Shown piece after piece: positions 53,731-60,369 of a stretch of 64,000 bases of DNA (within the stretch, counting starts at the first letter, position 1; each line of letters begins with the position of its first letter). The DNA lies in NCBI RefSeq assembly GCF_002646595.1, contig NZ_PDUD01000017.1, forward strand, positions 124,001-188,000, in the 5' to 3' direction. The position numbers and the translations under genes were made by a program. The notes beneath the pieces were generated by a model that did no database searches, had not been told where the DNA came from, and saw only the letters and a program-made list of their open reading frames with translations. The DNA comes from Flavilitoribacter nigricans DSM 23189 = NBRC 102662. Its GTDB lineage: Bacteria; Bacteroidota; Bacteroidia; Chitinophagales; Saprospiraceae.

Positions 53731-53818
53731 CAATCTCCCTCTCACCCCCTCCCCCAATCTCCCCCTCCCCCCCTCTCCAAGTCACCCAGTCTCCAAGTCA
53801 CCCCCTCTCCAAACCAGT
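53731..53818. repeat. C-rich array with 8-bp period
   Basis: Eleven consecutive octamers: CAATCTCC, CTCTCACC, CCCTCCCC, CAATCTCC, CCCTCCCC, CCCTCTCC, AAGTCACC, CAGTCTCC, AAGTCACC, CCCTCTCC, AAACCAGT. It begins 7 bp after the AraC-type gene stop. One strand is almost free of G in the first half. Confidence 0.65.
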
Positions 53819-53881
53819 CCAAAATTATAATACTGCACCTGAATACCAACCCATTATGCGGCATCGTCCCTGGCGGCACCC

Positions 53882-53889
53882 TAGTTTTG
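53882..53889 (+). promoter_or_regulatory. Promoter -7 box of the fusion dehydrogenase
   Basis: TAGTTTTG, a perfect TAnnTTTG, 23 bp upstream of the start. Confidence 0.55.
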
Positions 53890-53911
53890 CAGCCTTACAA
53901 AATTTAAACCG

Positions 53912-55492
53912 ATGATGTCCAGAATTATTTTTTCCATTTCTTTTTTACTATTGGTTTTGACCCTGAACGGCCAATCCGACCGGGAGCAGATCGAACAGGT
54001 GCTGCATGATTTTATCGACGGTACCGTGTATAACGATCCGGACCTGATCCGTCGATCCTTCTATCCGGGCTCTTATATGTTCCTGCACAATGATCCGGAT
54101 ACCGTCTGGAAAATGAGCTCCGATGCCTACGCGGCGCTGTACGACAACGGACGGAAAGGCATCAAGAACAATCGCGAGGGAAAGATCATTACCATCGATA
54201 TCGTGCTGAGTGTGGCTTACGCCAAACTGGAAGTGATCGTACCGGTGCTGAACAAACGCTTTTACGATCTGCTGTTGCTCAAAAAGATCAACGGGAAATG
54301 GCTGATCACCGGCAAGAGTACTTCCGCCGAACCGATCCCCAAATCGGCGCTGCAATCCACGGTAGTTCCCCGCAAAGAGACCATCATGTCGGGCCTGAAT
54401 AAACCCTGGAGCATGGCCTTTCTGAATGAGAACGAAGTGCTGCTGGCCGAAAAGGAAGGTAGCCTGCTGCGGATCGATCTCTCTTCCGGAGCAAAAACGG
54501 CTATCAGCGGCCTACCCAAGGACGTCGGCCGAGCGATCACCATCGATACGGCCCTCTACCGGCCGGGCACTTATCCGGCTCCGGCGCACGGTCAGGAGCA
54601 CGTTTTCAATGCCGGCTGGTTTCAGGTACTGCTGGATCCGGCCTTTGCCGACAATGGCTACATTTACCTTTCCTACGCCAGTATGAATGAGGAAAATGCG
54701 GCGGCGCTGAAGGTCATCCGAGGTAGGCTCACCGAGAACCGCCTGGAGCAGGTCGAGACCATTCTGCTGGCCGGGCCCTATTCGCACGGATTATTCCACT
54801 TCGGTGGCGGTATGGTCTTCGGGCCGGACGGCAAATTGTACATCGCCACCGGCGAACGCAATTTCTTTGAATACCACAATCCGGAACTGCCCCTGGCCCA
54901 GGATATAACGGACCGGCGGGGTAAGATCTTCCGGCTCAACCCGGACGGAAGTATCCCGGCGGACAATCCCGATTTCGGCTCCAGGGCCGTACCCGGACTC
55001 TACGCCCTGGGTATCCGGGCCAGTCAGGGAATGACGCTGGACGAAACTACCGGCCGGATCTGGTTCAGTGATCACGGCACCATCCAGGGCGATGAACTCA
55101 ATATGCTGGAAGCCGGCGCCAACTACGGCTGGCCCTACCGAACCAGCGGAAAATTCCGGACGGCGGATTATCAGCCACGGGTTCCGGCGGGCCTCGAATT
55201 CACGGATCCGGTGCACAGCTGGGATCAGACGATCGCACCTACCGGACTGACCTTCTACCGGGGTCGGGATTTCCGCCAGTGGGCGGGTAACATCATTCTA
55301 CCCGGCCTAAGTAAAGGTTCCCTCTGGCGCATCGAGCTGGATCAGGACCATAGCGTAACCCGCATGGAAGAACTCTTTGTCAACGATCGGGTGCGGCTCC
55401 GGAAGGCCATCGTTTCCCCTTTTGGTAAGCTTTACCTTTTGACGGACGAAACGGACGGAAAAATTATCCGCGTAATAGACGAGCATTTATAA
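53912..55492 (+). CDS. NTF2-like domain fused to PQQ-dependent sugar (glucose/sorbosone) dehydrogenase
   Basis: 526 residues with signal peptide ending LNGQ. Residues ~22-145 are a lumazine-binding/NTF2-like domain (REQIEQVLHDFIDGTVYNDPDLIRRSFYPG ... LLKKINGKWLITGKS). Residues ~155-526 are a six-bladed soluble GDH fold: LNKPWSMAFLNENEVLLAEKEG, NAGWFQVLLDPAFADNGYIYLSYAS, HFGGGMVFGPDGKLYIATGE, DRRGKIFRLNPDGSIP, LGIRASQGM, DHGTIQGDELNMLEAGANYGWP. The His and Arg used for PQQ and substrate appear partly retained. Periplasmic. Each domain is usually a separate protein. Confidence 0.85.
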   Translation: MMSRIIFSISFLLLVLTLNGQSDREQIEQVLHDFIDGTVYNDPDLIRRSFYPGSYMFLHNDPDTVWKMSSDAYAALYDNGRKGIKNNREGKIITIDIVLSVAYAKLEVIVPVLNKRFYDLLLLKKINGKWLITGKSTSAEPIPKSALQSTVVPRKETIMSGLNKPWSMAFLNENEVLLAEKEGSLLRIDLSSGAKTAISGLPKDVGRAITIDTALYRPGTYPAPAHGQEHVFNAGWFQVLLDPAFADNGYIYLSYASMNEENAAALKVIRGRLTENRLEQVETILLAGPYSHGLFHFGGGMVFGPDGKLYIATGERNFFEYHNPELPLAQDITDRRGKIFRLNPDGSIPADNPDFGSRAVPGLYALGIRASQGMTLDETTGRIWFSDHGTIQGDELNMLEAGANYGWPYRTSGKFRTADYQPRVPAGLEFTDPVHSWDQTIAPTGLTFYRGRDFRQWAGNIILPGLSKGSLWRIELDQDHSVTRMEELFVNDRVRLRKAIVSPFGKLYLLTDETDGKIIRVIDEHL

Positions 55493-55553
55493 TTTTCGAT
55501 ACCCCCGGTAATCACCATAGGGCTGTTCAGTTCTCAAATTATTGAATATAAAA

Positions 55554-55680
55554 AATGGCAATTTCAATGGCTATAGCAATTTCAATAACTCAACATCAGG
55601 CGAAAAGGTCGAAATCGGAGCAGAAAGCTGCCTTTTGCTTGCTATTGCTATGGTGCTTGACATGGTAATTGAAAAATTCG
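55554..55680. repeat. 6-bp-period palindromic array, copy 2
   Basis: The left arm (55554-55589) is AATGGC, AATTTC, AATGGC, TATAGC, AATTTC, AATAAC. The right arm, in complement, contains AATTAC, CATGTC, AAGCAC, CATAGC, AATAGC. The centre is ~45 bp. Reverse-complement units match the array at 32185 (AATGGC, AATTTC, TATAGC). Confidence 0.6.
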
Positions 55681-55719
55681 CATCGCGCTTTTATAGAACG
55701 GAACAGCCCTACCCGGTAA

Positions 55720-56568
55720 TCACCCGAACTCCGGTCCGGCGATCGCAAACTGTCCGGACCTATCCCTTTGAGCAGCCCATTCACCCAAACTCATCCGGGT
55801 GAATGGACGCTGAACGGTAAAACCGAGCTCCAACAGCCAGGATCGCCACCGGATCTGTTCACTCATAATATCGACAATCACGGGTTTTCCCGGAATATTC
55901 CGGGCCGCGGCCAGCAACAGGGCCCGGGCCGTGACGGTATCATCAGCGACCACCGGTCCGATCTGGTCAAACCGGCTTCCGGGTCGGCCCAGACAATAGC
56001 CCTTTACTTTTCCATCCTGCAGACAGGCCCAGCCGTAATCTGGGGCATTGGACCACAGGGCCCGCAACAGGCCGTCCCGCCGGGCTCCAAAATGGAGTCG
56101 ATCATATTCGATACAGGCGGCAAGCAGGTCCGGACGGATGGGAATGATGTGTGGATCATTGGCCCTGGAAGGAATTGCCAAACGGTCGGCTTCCAGTCGT
56201 TCCAGAGGGCAAATATCACTAAAGCCCAGCGTGAGATAAAGTTTCCGGCCTTTGGGCGTAGCATCCAGGAGAACCGGCCCGGTGGATTGGGCGTAGTCAA
56301 TTGCGGCCCGTAGCAGGCCGGTACCGATACCGAGTCCGCGATACTGCGGATCGACCAGCACCATACCGATCCAGCTAAAGGGCCCGGGATACTGAATGGT
56401 GGTGACCGTGCCGGCGGGTTTGCCTTGCCAGGTGGCCAGGTAGGAGCCGCCTTGACTCAGTGACAATAAGATTTCCCAGTCGGCGGGCAGTTGATTCCAG
56501 CCGGCCATCTTTTTGAATGCCATTCCCAGAGGAATGTCCTGTACGCTAAGTTCCCGCAGTGCCATCAT
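55720..56568 (-). CDS. Tandem GNAT-fold N-acetyltransferase
   Basis: 282 residues. The N-domain has the acetyl-CoA loop in IGMVLVDPQYRGLGIGTGLLRAAI, with LYLTLGFSDICPLERLEA after it. A second, degenerate GNAT-like domain (GRPGSRFDQIGPVVADDTVTARALLLAAA ... LLELGFTVQRPFTRMSLG) fills the C-terminus, as in Acetyltransf_18 proteins. Cytosolic acyl transfer to an unknown amine. Alone; on the opposite strand to the fusion dehydrogenase. Confidence 0.88.
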   Translation of the reverse strand: MMALRELSVQDIPLGMAFKKMAGWNQLPADWEILLSLSQGGSYLATWQGKPAGTVTTIQYPGPFSWIGMVLVDPQYRGLGIGTGLLRAAIDYAQSTGPVLLDATPKGRKLYLTLGFSDICPLERLEADRLAIPSRANDPHIIPIRPDLLAACIEYDRLHFGARRDGLLRALWSNAPDYGWACLQDGKVKGYCLGRPGSRFDQIGPVVADDTVTARALLLAAARNIPGKPVIVDIMSEQIRWRSWLLELGFTVQRPFTRMSLGEWAAQRDRSGQFAIAGPEFG

Positions 56569-56718
56569 ACACCGTCAATAATACGATAATGCCCGGTTTT
56601 ACCGGAATAAAACGGTCGGGGAGTTTTCCGGATAGGCGCACTAAAGCAAAAAGCCGTAAACAGGATAACTTTCCCGCTTACGGCTAATTCGCTGATCTTG
56701 GCGATCGCTATACCATCA

Positions 56719-57462
56719 TTAGTTACTTTTCCGGAGGAAAATATCGCCGCTAACGGTTTCCAGAGCTACTTTTTTACCGCCACCGTTCAGGCTGCGGTTC
56801 AGGCGTTTGGACCAGGCAGTGCTGCCCTCATCAAGTTTGAGGTCAAAATCGGTGTAGATCTCGCCGGTAACGGATTTGAAAGCGGCATCAAATCCCTGAT
56901 TACCCGGAGAAGTGAAATCGACAAAACCGCTGATGGATTTGGCGCGGATCTGTCCTTTATAATTCTTGATCTCGATCCCACCGGAGATCGTTTCCAGATT
57001 GAGTTCGCCGCCATTATAGCTGCCCAGCAGGTTGATATCGCCGGAAATGGTTTCCAGTTCCAGGCTCATTCCGGCCGGGAGCATCAATTCGTAACTGATC
57101 TGAAAACAGACACATTCGTTGCCGTTCCAGTTCTCATTATCACAGCTCCAGCACTGGTATTTCCGCTCTCCGTCCTTCTTCATATCGTAATCCGTTTCGA
57201 TGACGAGTACCCCGTCTTGTTCTTTTGCGGATTGCTGATCAATGGACAGGAGTTCTTCCTTGCTGTAGGTAATGGTTTTCTTCAGTCCGATCTCCTGGCG
57301 ATTCCAGGATTTGATGTCGATCTTTTTGGCAAACTTCAGGTTAGCCTCGATCTTTTTACCGGACGGAACGGGGAAAGTAGCTTCCTCCTGCTTGGTCATT
57401 TGGGCCAGACAAATGGCTGAGCAACTCAGGAGCAGTACAACACTTAGGATAAGACGTTTCAT
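56719..57462 (-). CDS. DUF4097-type beta-helix/adhesin-like secreted protein (copy 1)
   Basis: 247 residues with signal peptide ending CLAQ. The repeated strand pattern of the family is clear: LELETISGDINLLGSYNGGELNLETISGGIEIKNYKGQIRAKSISGFVDF, then SVTGEIYTDFDL, NGGGKKVALETVSGDIFLRKS. A cysteine-rich loop (CWSCDNENWNGNECVC) is specific to this copy. DUF4097 proteins form right-handed beta-repeats and are often encoded with ECF sigma/anti-sigma pairs. Last gene of the operon 59941-56719. Confidence 0.8.
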   Translation of the reverse strand: MKRLILSVVLLLSCSAICLAQMTKQEEATFPVPSGKKIEANLKFAKKIDIKSWNRQEIGLKKTITYSKEELLSIDQQSAKEQDGVLVIETDYDMKKDGERKYQCWSCDNENWNGNECVCFQISYELMLPAGMSLELETISGDINLLGSYNGGELNLETISGGIEIKNYKGQIRAKSISGFVDFTSPGNQGFDAAFKSVTGEIYTDFDLKLDEGSTAWSKRLNRSLNGGGKKVALETVSGDIFLRKSN

Positions 57463-57620
57463 AATATTTCAGTCGAGTTTTTTGATAAACGGATGATGAA
57501 CCCGGCGATGATGCGCAGGCGTTGATCCCTGCTGGTCACTGCCGGGTGATCCTTCTGACAGTTGGGTGATTACTTTGGGAATTTGGAAAGTTATCCCGGG
57601 ACTTTTTTGCGTCCCTGGAC

Positions 57621-58379
57621 TTACTTCTTACGGAGATAGATATTGCCGCTAATGGCGCGCAGATCGATCTCAGCACCTCCCCCGTTCAGTTTACCGTCGA
57701 AATTGGAAGAATAACGGTTCTTGAATTCGGTATCCGGGAATTCCAGGTCCAGGTCGGAGAAGATCTCGCCGGAAATGGAGCGCAGTTTCAGATCCGCTTT
57801 GATGGATGTCGGCATGGTCACATCGATAAAGCCGCTGGTGTTGACGATAGAAGTGGGCTTGTCTCCGTTCATATTGGCGAAGGTGACGGTGATATCGCCG
57901 GAAGTAGTTTTAGCCACTACCGGTCCGCTGATGTCTTCCAGTACGATATCGGAATTGGTCGTTTTGATCTCAATTTCCCCCATACTGCCCTTGATGTAGT
58001 AGTCGCCGCTACCGCCCCAGCCGTCTTCCTCGATCTTGAGGTTGGCTTTTACCGGTACTTTGATGCGGTAATCCACAGACTGGCCGGTTGATTTTTTGAT
58101 GGTCATGGCGCCGCCGCTGGTCATGATCTCCAGGCCGATCCCGGTATTATCCTGACCTCTGGCGGAAAGTGCTTTCAGACCTTTAGCCCGCTCCGGCGGA
58201 CCACTGTACCCGGAAGATTCGATCTGAACTTCCGTACCGGAATAGGCCTCCACCTTCAAGTCGGCATTATCCAAAATAATGGTAATAGTACCGGAGCTGC
58301 TAAAAGCCTTGTTGATATTTTGCGCCTGCAAGGCAAAACAGGCCAAAAGAAATCCTAAAACAATCGGTGATCTTTTCAT
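57621..58379 (-). CDS. DUF4097-type secreted protein (copy 2)
   Basis: 252 residues with signal peptide ending ALQAQ. It shows the same repeat architecture as the neighbour: IEIKTTNSDIVLEDISGPVVAKTTSGDITVTF, SGFIDVTMPTSIKADLKLRSISGEIFSDLDLEF, GKLNGGGAEIDLRAISGNIYLRKK. Both copies share the ending (NGGG.....IsGnIyLRK), so they are paralogues. The 8-bp-period array lies between this gene and the HEAT gene upstream, in the presumed operon. Confidence 0.8.
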   Translation of the reverse strand: MKRSPIVLGFLLACFALQAQNINKAFSSSGTITIILDNADLKVEAYSGTEVQIESSGYSGPPERAKGLKALSARGQDNTGIGLEIMTSGGAMTIKKSTGQSVDYRIKVPVKANLKIEEDGWGGSGDYYIKGSMGEIEIKTTNSDIVLEDISGPVVAKTTSGDITVTFANMNGDKPTSIVNTSGFIDVTMPTSIKADLKLRSISGEIFSDLDLEFPDTEFKNRYSSNFDGKLNGGGAEIDLRAISGNIYLRKK

Positions 58380-58408
58380 TTGTTATGTTGAATTTATACT
58401 TGATTCAT

Positions 58409-58555
58409 GTTAAAACGTTTGAATGTGTGAACGTTTGAAAGTTTGAACGTTAGAACGTTTGAAAGTGGGAACGTTGAGTGTCTGGGAATCCAACGTTCGA
58501 ACGTTCGAACATTTCCACCTTCACACCTTCACACGTTCGCACGTTTCCACGTTAC
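58409..58555. repeat. 8-bp-period palindromic array, copy 3
   Basis: Left arm units: AACGTTTG, AATGTGTG, AACGTTTG, AAAGTTTG, AACGTTAG, AACGTTTG, AAAGTGGG, AACGTTG. The right arm in complement gives AACGTTCG, AACGTGTG, AAGGTGTG and similar units. It is inside the presumed sigma operon, so the RNA would hold a ~65-bp imperfect stem. Confidence 0.75.
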
Positions 58556-58559
58556 CCCA

Positions 58560-59330
58560 TCAAATCATGGTTTCCAGGCCATAAGCAGCCACATTGCGCA
58601 CCACCTCGGGAACGTCCTCCCGGTCCAGGAGTCGTTGCAAACTGGGCACCGCTTCTTTGCGACCGCCACTCACCAGGGATTCGATGAGCATGATCTGTAC
58701 TTCCGGACTGCTTTCCAGTTCCAGCGCCCGGATCATGGCCTCCGTGACCCCTTCCTGCGGCAGAAAATTGCCGAGGGCTTCGGCCGCTTTCATGCGCACA
58801 TTTTCGTTTTCGTCTTTCTCCAGTCGATCGACCAGAGCGCTGACGATACGATCGTCCTGCTGGTAATCCCGGGCCGATACGTTCATCGCCTGGATGCGCT
58901 CACTGGCGGAGGCATCGTCCAGCATAGCCAGCAGCAGCAGCTTGCGGGTTTCGACCACCTCCGAACTGAGGCGCTGGATCTGGGCTTCCTGGCGACTGTG
59001 GTTTTGCAGCATCACGCCGAATCCCACACCGATCACTACCAAAGCGACCGCAGCGGCCGCCCACCAGCTCAGGCGGTGGTTCTTTTCGTTGACCGCCCGG
59101 TGATCATTTTTTGCTTCCATTTCCAGGTACTGGAAAAACTGGTCGCGACTGTAGCGGGAGGGTTGGATCTCCGGTTCCTGGTCGATCTCGCCCAGGACCA
59201 TTTTGAGGTCCGCTACCTCCTGTTGCAAAGCCGGCGACTCCCGCACCAGGCGGTCCATTTCCTGCTGTTCCTTTTCCGACAGGTCTCCTAATACATAGGC
59301 GACCAGCTTATTATTTTCCGTCTCTTTCAT
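58560..59330 (-). CDS. Anti-sigma-like membrane protein with HEAT-repeat domain
   Basis: 256 residues. The N-terminal ~80 residues (NKLVAYVLGDLSEKEQQEMDRLVRESPALQQEVADLKMVL) resemble the sigma-binding part of anti-sigma factors. There is no zinc motif. A transmembrane helix (about 87-110, WWAAAAVALVVIGVGFGVML) follows, then a coiled coil and about three HEAT-type repeats (IVSALVDRLEKDENENVRMKAAEALGNFL, MIRALELESSPEVQIMLIESLVSGG, VPSLQRLLDREDVPEVVRNVAAYGL). The HEAT part would be periplasmic. Start overlaps the sigma stop (ATGA). Confidence 0.78.
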   Translation of the reverse strand: MKETENNKLVAYVLGDLSEKEQQEMDRLVRESPALQQEVADLKMVLGEIDQEPEIQPSRYSRDQFFQYLEMEAKNDHRAVNEKNHRLSWWAAAAVALVVIGVGFGVMLQNHSRQEAQIQRLSSEVVETRKLLLLAMLDDASASERIQAMNVSARDYQQDDRIVSALVDRLEKDENENVRMKAAEALGNFLPQEGVTEAMIRALELESSPEVQIMLIESLVSGGRKEAVPSLQRLLDREDVPEVVRNVAAYGLETMI

Positions 59331-59941
59331 TCCTGATCGAATTTGAAATAGAGTACTTTTAATTGTTGGATCGCGCGGTGTACTTTTACTTTCACCGCTC
59401 CTTCGCTGATCCCCAGCGTCTGTCCGGCTTCCTGATATTTCATACCCTGGTAGCGGGTCAGGATCAGCACTTCGCGATATTCGGACGGCAGGGCGGCCAG
59501 GGCCTTCTGAAGCGTATCTTCCTGCTCGCGGGATTCCATTTGCCGGCTTACCGGAGCCTCCTGGCCAAAGCGGTGATCTTCTCCGTAAATTCCGGTCATT
59601 TCCCGTCCGTGTCTTTTGTAATAATCGGCCAGCTGGCTGCGCGCGATCTGGTACATCCAGGCCCGGAAGGGCAGATCCACCCGATAGGTGTGGCGGTACC
59701 GGATTATGCGTTCGAAAGTGATCTGTCCGAGATCCTCGCTCCAGTCCACCCGGCTACACAGGCGGTAGAAATAATTGATCAAGGGCCGGTGGTAGCGCTC
59801 GAACAAAGCGGCCCCACAGGCCAGGCGTCCTCCACTGAGCCCCTGCATCAACTGTTCGTCGCTCCACTCCTCCAGCGCATTGCTTACCGGCCGCAGGGAA
59901 CGATCTTGCTTATTCTTTTTTCCAAATGAGTAGCTTGGCAT
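59327..59941 (-). CDS. ECF RNA polymerase sigma factor
   Basis: 204 residues. Region 2 contains FERYHRPLINYFYRLCSRVDWSEDLGQITFERIIRYRHTYR, and region 4 contains LPSEYREVLILTRYQGMKYQEAGQTLGISEGAVKVKVHRAIQQLKVLY. It heads the operon with the HEAT anti-sigma-like protein and two DUF4097 genes. ECF factors usually activate their own operon. The N-terminal ~25 residues are not conserved. Confidence 0.92.
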   Translation of the reverse strand: MPSYSFGKKNKQDRSLRPVSNALEEWSDEQLMQGLSGGRLACGAALFERYHRPLINYFYRLCSRVDWSEDLGQITFERIIRYRHTYRVDLPFRAWMYQIARSQLADYYKRHGREMTGIYGEDHRFGQEAPVSRQMESREQEDTLQKALAALPSEYREVLILTRYQGMKYQEAGQTLGISEGAVKVKVHRAIQQLKVLYFKFDQE

Positions 59942-60369
59942 AAGTGAGCTAAAGCGTTAATTTGCCCGGAATACCCGGACTTTGGGAAAAGGTTACACCG
60001 AAGTTGTGATTTTTTTTAAATTTTGTAAAAGAACTTAGGGAAATTTGGGTTCCGGCGTGTTGAAACTATAGCCCCCAGGCGATGAAGATGGTTACTACTG
60101 ACCACTTCCGTAAATGATGTAGGTGAATCAGGGGTTAAACTTGGAGGAAATGTGCCATTTGGCACAAAATCTGGGTAGCAAAATGATCATTTCCCGGCTG
60201 AGCGTACCGTAGGTAAAACCATATTGCATACCTACGGCACGCTGAACCTACCGAATTATTGGGCGGGCTACCTATATTTTGTCCCTACGGGACCGGACCG
60301 TTAACCTCTAATTTGCATGGTTCTAAAATAAGCAGTTGAACCTGCACCGGCAGGCGTATTGAAACCAAG
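59942..60369. other. Divergent intergenic region with element B copy 2
   Basis: It holds the promoters of the sigma operon (left) and the hybrid regulator (right). The AT-rich 60005-60045 segment is the likeliest promoter area. Element B occupies 60121-60318. Confidence 0.5.
60121..60318. mobile_element. MITE-like element B, copy 2 (diverged)
   Basis: 198 bp matching the element at 2040: GTGAATCAGGGGTTAAAC near the left end and TTAACCTCTAATTTGCAT at the right. It has the same TGTGCC/GGCACA hairpin, the same CCGTAGGTA...TACCTACGGCACGC inverted pair (partly deleted on one arm) and GTCCC/GGGAC. The target duplication is not readable here, so this is the older copy (inference). Confidence 0.7.

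Noticed and set aside
53731-53818. CRISPR-like repetition
   Set aside because: 8-bp period without 20-40 bp repeats or unique spacers, and no cas genes. The same applies to the other periodic arrays.
56719-58379. DUF4097 pair as an assembly duplication
   Set aside because: The two copies differ throughout and only share family motifs and the ending; they are old paralogues.
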